A stretch of 47,453 nucleotides of DNA from Collinsella sp. Its GTDB lineage: Bacteria; Actinomycetota; Coriobacteriia; Coriobacteriales; Coriobacteriaceae. Made by a program: the position numbers and the translations under genes. The stretch is from NCBI GenBank assembly GCA_019419545.1, contig DXZT01000046.1, positions 1-47,453 of the forward strand, read 5' to 3'. The notes beneath the pieces were generated by a model. The model saw only the letters and a program-made list of their open reading frames with translations, made no database searches and had not been told where the DNA came from. How positions within the stretch are numbered: position 1 is the first letter of the stretch; each line of letters opens with the position of its first letter. Positions 7,040 through 14,391 of the stretch are shown here, piece by piece.

Positions 7040-7762
7040 GGCGAGGGCCTGGCGCTGAAGCTCGATGAGCTCGGCAACGCCCTTGTCGCCCAGGTCGAGT
7101 AGGGCGTTGAGACGCTTACGGTCGAAGGGCGCCTGCTCACCGGTACCCTGAAGTTCGATCATCTCGCCGGAATCGGTGGCGACGAGGTTCATGTCGACCT
7201 CGGCGTGGCTGTCCTCGGAATAATCCAAGTCGAGCAGCGTATTGCCGTCGACAACGCCCATGGAGATGGCAGCCACCTGGCCGGTAAGCGGGATGCGCTC
7301 GAGTTTGCCCGCCTCGACCCACATGGCAAGGGCGTCGTGCAACGCCACCCAGGCGCCGGTAATGCTCGCCGTACGCGTGCCGCCATCGGCCTGAATCACA
7401 TCGCAGTCGACGGTAATGGCATACTCGCCGAGCGCCTTCATGTTGACGACGGTACGCAGACTGCGGCCGATAAGCCTCTCGATCTCCATGGAGCGGCCCT
7501 TGCGGTTGGCATGCTCGCGTTTGCAGCGTTTACCGGTCGAGGCCGGCAGCATCGCATATTCCGCCGTTACCCAGCCGGCCTTGGCGCCCTTGCGCCAACC
7601 CGGCACGCCCTCCTCGATGGTGGCGGCGCACAGTACGCGCGTGTCGCCAAACTCGGCCAAACACGAGCCGTGGGCGTGCTTCATGACGCCACGGGTGAGC
7701 TTAACGGGACGCAACTCGTTGGCGGCGCGGCCGTTGGCGCGGTTGACCTGCATGTACTCCAT
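7037..7762 (-). CDS. rph: Ribonuclease PH
   Basis: Phosphorolytic 3'-5' exoribonuclease that trims tRNA 3' ends. It is 241 residues, full length. It shows ELRPVKLTRG, SCLAEFGDTRVLCAATIE, the GRS block (RKGRSMEIERLIGRSLR), the phosphate-binding region CDVIQADGGTRTASITGAWVAL, and EVDMNLVATDSGEMIELQGTGE. GAAAGGAT precedes the chosen ATG; a second ATG three codons later is possible. Its TAA stop is the first codon of a hairpin repeat. It lies between murI and rdgB, all read leftward. Confidence 0.97.
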   Translation of the reverse strand: MEYMQVNRANGRAANELRPVKLTRGVMKHAHGSCLAEFGDTRVLCAATIEEGVPGWRKGAKAGWVTAEYAMLPASTGKRCKREHANRKGRSMEIERLIGRSLRTVVNMKALGEYAITVDCDVIQADGGTRTASITGAWVALHDALAMWVEAGKLERIPLTGQVAAISMGVVDGNTLLDLDYSEDSHAEVDMNLVATDSGEMIELQGTGEQAPFDRKRLNALLDLGDKGVAELIELQRQALA

Positions 7763-7816
7763 AGAAAGATCCTTTCGGCAAAAGATGTGGCGAAGGCTTT
7801 GGCGGCTGCCTTACAT

Positions 7817-8701
7817 CTATTTCAGCTCATCGATATCGATATGTTCGATGCTCTTGAGCGGCTGACCAAAGATAAAGCTGCCCGCCACCGCAAACTCGGC
7901 AATGTTATCGGCCGTCGTGGCAAAACGATGCTGCGGCTCGGCGGCGTCACCCGCCAGCTGCTCGCGGCGCGTGAGGATATCGGTCAGCTCTCGTGTGGTC
8001 TCCTCGGCGGAACTCACGACGCGCACCCCAGACCCCAGCGCATGGCGGATAGGTCCCACCAACAGCGGAAAATGCGTACAGCCGAGCACCACGGTATCGA
8101 TACCGTGGTCGCGCAGCGGCTCAACCGTGGCACCCACCAGCGCACGCACGGCAGGCGTATCGAAGATGTCCTCGTTCTCAAGCCACTGTTCCTGCAGATG
8201 TGCACCCGAGGCGAGCTCGTGTTCGACAACCTCGACAAAGCTCGAGGCAGGACAACCGTATACATCGACGCCGGCATCTAGATCCTGGATGGCGCGCGTG
8301 TAGGCGCCCGAGCGAATGGTGAGGTTGGTGGCGAGCACGCCCACCCGGCGCGTGCGAGTGCTGTTGATTGCCGCGCGTGCGCCCGGTGCGATCACGCCGA
8401 TGACGGGAACATCGAGCACCTGCTGGGCCAGACGCAAGGCCGCGGCGGTCGCCGTGTTGCAGGCGATGACCATAATCTTGACGTCGTGCTTCGACAGCCA
8501 ACGGCCCGCCTGCAACGCAAACGAGCGCACCTCATCCTCAGTGCGCGTGCCGTAGGGGCAGCGTTTGGTGTCGCCGAAGTAGTAGACGGACTCGTGCGGC
8601 AACGCCGTCGCGATCGCGCGCGCAACCGTCAGACCACCCAGTCCCGAGTCGAACACACCGATCGGGCGCGTGTCACCAGCCAGATTCTCGATATCGGACA
8701 T
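7817..8701 (-). CDS. murI: Glutamate racemase
   Basis: Makes D-glutamate for peptidoglycan. It is 294 residues from the start MSDIENLAGD, chosen over an upstream in-frame codon that would run back into the HAD gene; GTGAGGTC sits just before this ATG. The two catalytic cysteines are in ACNTATAAALR and VLGCTHFPLL, and the substrate motif IGVFDSGLGGLTVARAI is near the N-terminus. PYG follows in CPYGTRTEDEV. It lies between the HAD phosphatase and rph, and the nearby murE makes a loose cell-wall neighbourhood. Confidence 0.96.
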   Translation of the reverse strand: MSDIENLAGDTRPIGVFDSGLGGLTVARAIATALPHESVYYFGDTKRCPYGTRTEDEVRSFALQAGRWLSKHDVKIMVIACNTATAAALRLAQQVLDVPVIGVIAPGARAAINSTRTRRVGVLATNLTIRSGAYTRAIQDLDAGVDVYGCPASSFVEVVEHELASGAHLQEQWLENEDIFDTPAVRALVGATVEPLRDHGIDTVVLGCTHFPLLVGPIRHALGSGVRVVSSAEETTRELTDILTRREQLAGDAAEPQHRFATTADNIAEFAVAGSFIFGQPLKSIEHIDIDELK

Positions 8702-8754
8702 GACCTCACCAGATTCTCTCTCGAAAAGATATGGCTCAGCGCGATAGGACCGCG

Positions 8755-9666
8755 CTACGAACGCGCCGCGACCAGCAGCTCTGCCGTCGCCGCCCAACCG
8801 TCGACAATTTTGCCGCGCGTAACGAAAGCGTTCTCGCAAGCAGCCAGGAACTCGGGCGCGCCGGCGCTCGTCAGGCCATTCTCGACCAGGCAGAACGTGC
8901 CCACGTGATCGGCCATGTAGAAGTCGGACTCGGAGTCGCCGAGCGCGAGCGTCTCCTCGCGCTCAATCCCCAGGTGCTCGCAGAAGCGCGCAATGGCGAC
9001 GCCTTTGTTGAGGCCCGCGGGGTTGATGTTGAATGCGCGACCGTCCTCGACGCAATCGAGCTCGAGCGTCGTCGGCTTGGACAGATGCGTTAGGTGACCG
9101 TTACAGGCCCACACCAGGCCACAGCCGGCCTCGTCGAGGATGGCCTGCGCCTCGTCATCGGGGATGTCGCCGCGCATGCCGACGGTGACCTCACGGTACT
9201 TGTAGCCGGTCGACATGTCGTTGTGGTACTCGATCTTGTGCGGCCAGCGGGCAAGGATCTTCTCGCACACGCCGGTCTGCTCGATCACCTGGTGCGGAGT
9301 AAGGCCGCAGGCGGGGTCGTAAGGCATGTCGCCAGTCAGATACTCCCAATCGTTGGCTTTGAGGTCGTACATGACCAGGCCGCCCATCTCACCAATGTAA
9401 GAGTTGAGGCCGAGCACGCGCGCGTCCTCGTGGATCATGGTACGGTTGCGGCCCGAGGTGGGAACCACCTGAATACCAGCGCGGGCAAGTGCCACGACGG
9501 CCTCGACGAGTTTGGTCGAAGGGCTGCCGTCGTTGTCGCGCAGCACGCACGAACCGGGCGCGAGCATCGTAGCGTCGAGGTCGGTGAAGACGTACTTAAC
9601 CTTGGCGAGGCGCTCGCGCATCTCACCCGAAAGCTCGGCAACGGTCGGCAGGGTGTTATGGGACAT
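8755..9666 (-). CDS. HAD-superfamily (Cof-type) hydrolase
   Basis: It is 303 residues, haloacid-dehalogenase fold with a Cof/type-IIB cap inserted in the middle (residues ~95-205). Motif I is FTDLDATML; the usual DxDGT glycine is alanine here. Motif II is VVPTSGRN, the motif III lysine is in LNKGVAIARF, and motif IV is LALGDSESDFYMADHVG. These predict a magnesium-dependent phosphatase, probably acting on a sugar phosphate or cofactor phosphate, but the substrate cannot be read from sequence. The ATG of MSHNTLP, 5 nt after GGAG, is preferred over a GTG two codons upstream. It lies 53 nt before murI. Confidence 0.88.
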   Translation of the reverse strand: MSHNTLPTVAELSGEMRERLAKVKYVFTDLDATMLAPGSCVLRDNDGSPSTKLVEAVVALARAGIQVVPTSGRNRTMIHEDARVLGLNSYIGEMGGLVMYDLKANDWEYLTGDMPYDPACGLTPHQVIEQTGVCEKILARWPHKIEYHNDMSTGYKYREVTVGMRGDIPDDEAQAILDEAGCGLVWACNGHLTHLSKPTTLELDCVEDGRAFNINPAGLNKGVAIARFCEHLGIEREETLALGDSESDFYMADHVGTFCLVENGLTSAGAPEFLAACENAFVTRGKIVDGWAATAELLVAARS

Positions 9667-9775
9667 GGTCACTCCGTTTACGTAGAAGGGGTTTGGACTT
9701 GAGTAGCGCGGCTCGTTTAAGCGAGTCGCGCTTGGAACGACGGCGCCCTCAACGCGCCATCGTCAACACAATGTA

Positions 9776-11338
9776 TCAGTCAAACTGGGTAACATCGATC
9801 AGGCGATGCGCCAGCGAAAGATCGCTCTCGATGGGCACAAATTCGTCGCCCACATGCATGAGCTCCTCGTCGCCCTTAGCGAGCAGCAACACAATCGTGG
9901 GAGCATCGGGGTTGACGTACTCCTCGCGCGCCGCCTTGAACGCCGCGTGCACAGCGGCTTCGCGATCGAGGATGATCTTGTTCGGCGTATCGTCGGGAAC
10001 GTGTTCGGCAAGCTCGCGACAGACCTTCATCGGGTCCTCGTGAGCCGGGTCCTCGTTGGCAAAAATCATCAGGTCGGAATATGGTGCGGCCTCGCGCGGA
10101 AGCTGCTCGCGGCGCTCCTGCGCCTTGCCGCCGGCAGCGCCAAACACTGCAATGACTGGACTAGTGGGAAACGCGCGCTTGACCGACGAGAAAAGCGAAC
10201 GGAACGAAAGCTGGTTGTGCGCATAGTCAACGACGCAGATCACGCGGCCGTCCTTCGACTCCACGACCTCCATACGGCCCGGCACACGCAGTTTGGAGAG
10301 GCCCTTCTTGATGGCATCGATACCGATGCCGATCTCGTGCGCAGCGGCGATAGCGACCAGCGCGTTCTCCACGTTAAAGTCTCCCGCGATACCCAGCAGG
10401 ATCTTCTCCCCCGCCTCGGACTCGTCGGCACACAGGCCATGCAGGTTAAACTCGATGTTAAAGCCGACCACGCGGACATCGCTTGCCCACAGGCTTGCCT
10501 CGGGATGCTCGACGCCAACGGTCACCAAGCGCTCGGCCGCCGACGCTGCCTCCAGCACACGGTCAACCTCTTCGGTGCCCAGATTCACCACGGCGGTCTT
10601 TGCCTGGTCAAAGATCCTGAGTTTGCTCTCAAAATAATCCTCAAACGTGGGGTGTTCGATCGGCGAGATGTGGTCACGCCCGATGTTGAGGAAGCACGCC
10701 ACGTCAAACGGCAGATTCTCGACGCGTTGGTACTTGAGCGCCTGGCTCGAGACCTCCATGACCATGGACTGGCGACCGGACTCACGGCAGTTGGCGATAT
10801 GGCGCCAGACCTCGGGGGCCTCTGGCGTGGTATTGGTGCTCTCGTAGCACTCGATACCATCGTCGGTACTCACCGAGCCGATCATGCCGCAGGACTCGCC
10901 CGCCGCTTTGATAATCGACTGGAGCATAAAAGCGGCCGTGGTCTTTCCCTTGGTACCGGTGATGCCCACGATCTTGACGTCGTGGTCGGGACGGTCGTAG
11001 ACCTCCGGCGGCAACAGGGCCATGGCCGTGCGAACGCTATCAACAACCAGCATCGCAGCACCGCTCTCCTGTGCCAGCGGCTCCAGAGACTCGACCAGCG
11101 ACTCTTCGCACACAAATGCGACGGCACCCGCATCGAGCGCCATGCTCAAAAACGCGGGCTTAAAGGCAGCACCTTTGCAAAAGAACACGTCACCTGCCGA
11201 GACCGCGCGCGAATCAAACGAGCAGCCGGTCACGGCACGCTCGTCAACCTGCTCTGATGCGCGCAGCTCGCCGCACACATCGAGAAGCTTGGCAAGCGTA
11301 TCGACCGTGGTCACGGTCGCGGAATCCGAATGGTGCAT
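9776..11338 (-). CDS. murE: UDP-N-acetylmuramyl-tripeptide synthetase (MurE)
   Basis: ATP-dependent ligase adding the third amino acid to UDP-MurNAc-L-Ala-D-Glu. It is 520 residues. The N-terminal domain contains SFDSRAVSAGDVFFC, the ATP-binding P-loop is GITGTKGKTT (residues ~129-138), and the substrate-binding region has TNTTPEA and SSQALKYQRV. The C-terminal domain has VVDYAHN and FGAAGGK. The specificity motif is NEDPAHEDP where meso-diaminopimelate enzymes have DNPR; a DNPA-type motif is typical of L-lysine-adding enzymes. A lysine or other non-DAP diamino acid in position 3 is therefore inferred. The C-terminal block is well conserved, so the call is secure while the substrate is inferred. 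Confidence 0.93.
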   Translation of the reverse strand: MHHSDSATVTTVDTLAKLLDVCGELRASEQVDERAVTGCSFDSRAVSAGDVFFCKGAAFKPAFLSMALDAGAVAFVCEESLVESLEPLAQESGAAMLVVDSVRTAMALLPPEVYDRPDHDVKIVGITGTKGKTTAAFMLQSIIKAAGESCGMIGSVSTDDGIECYESTNTTPEAPEVWRHIANCRESGRQSMVMEVSSQALKYQRVENLPFDVACFLNIGRDHISPIEHPTFEDYFESKLRIFDQAKTAVVNLGTEEVDRVLEAASAAERLVTVGVEHPEASLWASDVRVVGFNIEFNLHGLCADESEAGEKILLGIAGDFNVENALVAIAAAHEIGIGIDAIKKGLSKLRVPGRMEVVESKDGRVICVVDYAHNQLSFRSLFSSVKRAFPTSPVIAVFGAAGGKAQERREQLPREAAPYSDLMIFANEDPAHEDPMKVCRELAEHVPDDTPNKIILDREAAVHAAFKAAREEYVNPDAPTIVLLLAKGDEELMHVGDEFVPIESDLSLAHRLIDVTQFD

Positions 11339-11400
11339 CTTTCACCTTTCTCAGCCATTTGGCAGGGACGGTTTTTATAGTAACTGAAACGCACCCACGC

Positions 11401-11425
11401 AAAAACGGCTCCCGGAGGAGCCGTT
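11401..11425 (-). terminator. Intrinsic terminator of asnB
   Basis: AACGGCTCC pairs with GGAGCCGTT around a 4-nt loop, and on the minus strand runs into TTTTTGCG. It lies 26 nt after the asnB stop. Confidence 0.88.
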
Positions 11426-11450
11426 ACGCGCAGGCGTTCGTAAGCCGAGG

Positions 11451-13331
11451 CTAGGCAGCCTGAACAGCGGGCTGGTCCTCGTCGATAAAGAAGCGCTTGT
11501 ACCACACCAGGAACACGAGCGGCGTATAGATCTTGCGCTGGAAATCGCCCTTGCCCGCAAAGTGCAGATCGAGCAGGTGCATGAGCTCGTCGGTATCGAA
11601 GAACTCGCTTGCCCACGGCGCGGTGAAGTACTCCTTGACATAGTCGTACCACTTTTGCTCGCGCAGCCAGTAGACAATCGGCACCGGGAAGCCCACCTTG
11701 GGACGGGTGGCCCACTCATCGGGCAGCGACTTGTTGGCAGCGTGGCGGAGTACCTGTTTGTTGCCGTTCTCGTTGATGCGGTAGCGGTCGGGAATGTGCT
11801 CGGCGAACTCCATGACTTTGCGGTCCAGGAAGGGCACGCGCAGCTCCAGCGAGTGCGCCATGCACATCTTGTCGGCCTTGAGCAGAATGTCGCCCGGAAG
11901 CCACATGTTCATGTCCAGGTACTGCTTCTTGACCAGCTCGGGCTGACCCTTCACGCGCGCATAGATGGGAGCGGCAAGCTCGAAGGCGCCATCGCCGGTG
12001 TTGTACTCGGGCTTGAGCACGTCGTCGACCTCGCGCTCCGGCCATACCAGAGCCTGTCCCAGGAACGACTTCTCGGGGATCTCGGCACCCTTGACCAGGA
12101 AGTTATGTCCCTTGAAGTACGGCATATGCAGCGCCAGGTTACCGAGCGCGCGACGGATGGGCAGCGGCACCATCTTTTTGTACTTGCGGACTGGGACCGT
12201 GTCCTCGTAGTAGGCGTAGCCGCCAAAGAGCTCGTCGGCGCCTTCGCCCGAAAGCACGACGGTGACGTCCTTGCGGGCCATCTCGGCCAAGAACCACAGC
12301 GGCACGGAAGACAGGTTGGACTGCGGCTCGTCCATGTGATACTGGATGTCCTCGAGCGCACCGAAGAACTCGTCGGCGGTAATCATCTTGCGAACGTTTT
12401 CGACGCCGAGCTTATCGGAAAGCTCCTTGGCGTAGTTAGTCTCGTTGAAATTCTTGTAATCGAAGCCCACCGAGAAGGTCTTGTCGGGCATGAGGCAAGC
12501 GGCGATGTAGCTGGAGTCGACGCCACCGGAGAGGAACGACGCGACCTTGACGTCGGCGATGCGATGGGCCTCGACGCTCTCGTGCACGACCTCATCCAGC
12601 TCGTCGACGTACTCCTCGAACGGCTTCTCGACGGCAGAGTAATCGCAATCCCAATAGCGCTCGATGTTCATCTTGCCGGTCGGGATGTCTACGGTAAAGT
12701 AATGCGCCGGCGGCAGCTTGTAGACACCCTCGAAGAAGGTCTCCTCGGTTGCCGAATACTGCAGCGTCATGTACGGACGCAGGGCCTTTTTGTTGACCGC
12801 CTTGTGGAAGTGCGGGTAGTCTAGGAAGCTCTTGATCTCGGAACCAAAGAGCACGCCCGGAGCGCCGTCGCCCGCATCGGCCATGGGATAGTAGTAGAGC
12901 GGCTTGATGCCAAAGATATCGCGGGCGCCAAAAAGCTTGTTCTTCTTCTTGTCCCAGATGACGAAGGCGTACATACCGCGCAGGCGATCAAGTACTGCCT
13001 CGCCCCACTCCTCATAGCCGTGCAGGAGGCTCTCGGTGTCGGCGCCGCAGTGGAACTTATAGCCCTTGGCCTCGAGCTCGGAACGGAGTTCTTGGAAGTT
13101 GTAGATCTCGCCGTTGAAGACGATAACGACGCTGCCGTCCTCATTGGCCATGGGCTGAGCGCCGGCCTCGGTCAGGTCGAGGATCGACAGGCGGCGGAAG
13201 CCGAGGGCAACGCGGCCGTCGATAAACTGACCGCCCATGTCGGGACCGCGATGGACGATGCGGTCCATCATCTTGGTGAGCACCTCGGATTGGTTATCCG
13301 TCCCACCGACAAAACCGACAAAACCGCACAT
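11451..13331 (-). CDS. asnB: Asparagine synthetase (glutamine-hydrolysing)
   Basis: Makes asparagine from aspartate using ammonia released from glutamine. It is 626 residues. The N-terminal class-II glutaminase begins MCGFVGF with the catalytic Cys2, followed by RIVHRGPDMGG, GFRRLSILDL and NGEIYNFQELR. The C-terminal synthetase has the pyrophosphate loop SFLSGGVDSSYIAA (residues ~264-277) and SGEGADELFGGY. A GAGGGGAT site precedes the ATG, and a TATACT box lies ~55 nt upstream. It has its own terminator, so it is probably monocistronic. It could act in amidation of other substrates, but AsnB is the best reading. Confidence 0.95.
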   Translation of the reverse strand: MCGFVGFVGGTDNQSEVLTKMMDRIVHRGPDMGGQFIDGRVALGFRRLSILDLTEAGAQPMANEDGSVVIVFNGEIYNFQELRSELEAKGYKFHCGADTESLLHGYEEWGEAVLDRLRGMYAFVIWDKKKNKLFGARDIFGIKPLYYYPMADAGDGAPGVLFGSEIKSFLDYPHFHKAVNKKALRPYMTLQYSATEETFFEGVYKLPPAHYFTVDIPTGKMNIERYWDCDYSAVEKPFEEYVDELDEVVHESVEAHRIADVKVASFLSGGVDSSYIAACLMPDKTFSVGFDYKNFNETNYAKELSDKLGVENVRKMITADEFFGALEDIQYHMDEPQSNLSSVPLWFLAEMARKDVTVVLSGEGADELFGGYAYYEDTVPVRKYKKMVPLPIRRALGNLALHMPYFKGHNFLVKGAEIPEKSFLGQALVWPEREVDDVLKPEYNTGDGAFELAAPIYARVKGQPELVKKQYLDMNMWLPGDILLKADKMCMAHSLELRVPFLDRKVMEFAEHIPDRYRINENGNKQVLRHAANKSLPDEWATRPKVGFPVPIVYWLREQKWYDYVKEYFTAPWASEFFDTDELMHLLDLHFAGKGDFQRKIYTPLVFLVWYKRFFIDEDQPAVQAA

Positions 13332-13499
13332 ATACTATCCCCTCTGCTGTTGCTGGGCATCAAATCGAATCAGTAGCTTTTGAGTATACCCGAGGGCGTA
13401 AAGAGGGGCGGAATGTTCAGGCAATCTCAACTGAATCAGCTCCGCTGTGACACGCGACGGTTACCTTTAATGGATATGAGATGAATGAGGCGATTGTTT

Positions 13500-13508
13500 T
13501 GCTATACT
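13500..13508 (+). promoter_or_regulatory. Extended -10 element for tRNA-Val
   Basis: TGCTATACT lies 10 nt before the tRNA 5' end. The TG motif directly before TATACT may replace a poor -35 region. Confidence 0.6.
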
Positions 13509-13518
13509 CTCTCCGCAC

Positions 13519-13594
13519 GGGCGATTGGCGCAACGGTTAGCGCAGGTGCTTTACACGCACAAGGCTGGGGGTTCGAATCCCTCATCGCCCACCA
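13519..13594 (+). tRNA. tRNA-Val (anticodon TAC), CCA encoded
   Basis: 76 nt. The acceptor stem GGGCGAT/ATCGCCC is followed by A73 and CCA. The anticodon loop TTTACAC gives UAC. The T-arm is GGGGG-TTCGAAT-CCCTC. The outermost pair of the anticodon stem (G27-A43) is mismatched. Its 3' end is copied twice downstream in a 185-bp tandem array. Confidence 0.95.
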
Positions 13595-13603
13595 CCGATT
13601 TGG

Positions 13604-13632
13604 AAACGGTCCTCGAAAGGGGACCGTTTTTT
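13604..13632 (+). terminator. Intrinsic terminator of tRNA-Val
   Basis: AAACGGTCC, an 8-nt loop, GGACCGTTT, continuing into a T-run. It starts 9 nt after the tRNA. Confidence 0.92.
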
Positions 13633-13789
13633 GTTTGGGCCCATTTCATGGGATTCGAACCCGCAAGGGTGCGGAGCTGAGGAAACGCGAAGCGTTTTCC
13701 AGCGCAGCACGCGAGGGCCGTAGGCCCGAAGCGAGAGCGGGCGGCGTCAGCCGCACGCGACATCCCTCATCGCCCACCACTGATTTGAT

Positions 13790-13820
13790 AGGCTCCCAGC
13801 TATGGGGGCCTTTCTTTTTT
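13790..13820 (+). terminator. Terminator in tandem unit 1
   Basis: AGGCTCCC, a 6-nt loop, GGGGGCCT (one G-T pair), then TTCTTTTTT. It follows the copied tRNA 3' end. Confidence 0.8.
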
Positions 13821-13974
13821 GGGCCCAGCGCAGAGGGATTCGAACCCGCAAGGGTGCGGAGCTGAGGAAACGCGAAGCGTTTTCCAGCGCAGCACGCGAG
13901 GGCCGTAGGCCCGAAGCGAGAGCGGGCGGCGTCAGCCGCACGCGACATCCCTCATCGCCCACCACTGATTTGAT

Positions 13975-14005
13975 AGGCTCCCAGCTATGGGGGCCTTTCT
14001 TTTTT
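13975..14005 (+). terminator. Terminator in tandem unit 2
   Basis: Identical copy of the terminator at 13790-13820, 185 bp further on. Confidence 0.8.
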
Positions 14006-14071
14006 GGGCCCAGCGCAGAGGGATTCGAACCCGCCAGCACGTCCGTCACAAAGGCCGTGGCCAAAAAATGG

Positions 14072-14261
14072 CAAAAATGAGTACTGTTACTAATTTTGTA
14101 GCAGCGATTTTTGGGTTTCGCTGGGTAAATCTAGCCCTGAATCAGCGATTTGAAGCCTTTGCTAGCTGTTTCCCCATTAACATAACTGAACATGTGTGGT
14201 CTAACTAATCCTAGATAGTCGGTTTCATATGAGATTCAGCTGGTAACAGTACTCATATTTG
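14072..14261. repeat. AT-rich 190-bp element with 19-bp inverted ends
   Basis: The left end CAAAAATGAGTACTGTTAC (14072-14090) and the reverse complement of the right end (14243-14261) agree at 18 of 19 positions. A second pair, CTGAATC/GATTCAG, lies inside. The interior is clearly richer in A and T than the flanks and encodes nothing recognisable. It resembles a small non-autonomous (MITE-like) element; no target duplication was found. The rest of this gene-free stretch up to argD holds only the hairpin listed next. Confidence 0.6.
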
Positions 14262-14278
14262 ATGTTTTTTGACCAGCA

Positions 14279-14323
14279 GGTCTCCCCGCCTTAGCAAATC
14301 TAAGGCAAAACGGGCTCCAGACC
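14279..14323. other. Nested hairpin between the AT-rich element and argD
   Basis: The inner stem CCTTAG/CTAAGG (5-nt loop) is enclosed by CCCG/CGGG and GGTCT/AGACC. No T-run is adjacent. It lies about 70 nt beyond the argD stop and may mark the 3' end of the arginine operon mRNA. Confidence 0.45.
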
Positions 14324-14391
14324 GCTGAATCATGCCACATAGGGCACGTCCGCAGTCCGGAACCCGGTCCAAATTGAGTTATTGCGCCGCG

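Larger units (their letters stand above)
13650..14034 (+). repeat. 185-bp tandem repeat derived from the tRNA-Val 3' end
   Basis: Two nearly identical 185-bp units (13650-13834, 13835-14019) and the first 15 bp of a third (14020-14034). Each begins with GGGATTCGAACCC (a T-arm read in reverse), runs through a GC-rich body of small hairpins (AAACGC/GCGTTT, GGGCC/GGCCC, GCGGC/GCCGC), repeats the last ~18 nt of tRNA-Val (ATCCCTCATCGCCCACCA), and ends with a terminator. The real tRNA end (13577) is spaced at the same 185-bp period from the first copy (13762), so the tRNA gene itself is unit zero. Open frames across it are not credible genes. Confidence 0.9.

Noticed and set aside
9806..11257. 483-codon open frame opposite murE
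   Set aside because: Antisense shadow of MurE; no motif and no start signal.
11339..11380. Another post-stop repeat before murE (CCGTCCCTGCCAAATGG)
   Set aside because: Shares a few words with copy D but is upstream of a start codon, has no stem and lacks the GGGGACAGG word.
13650..14034. CRISPR array
   Set aside because: Only two full 185-bp direct copies without short repeats and unique spacers; it is a tandem duplication.
13551..14080. Short overlapping frames across tRNA-Val and the 185-bp repeats (GIRTRKGAELR and AGSNP-type peptides)
   Set aside because: These are translations of tRNA T-arm and hairpin DNA, often mis-annotated as hypothetical proteins.
14008..14080. Possible extra tRNA on the minus strand (GGGTTCGAATCCC present)
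   Set aside because: Only a T-arm-like word exists; no matching acceptor or anticodon stem could be built.
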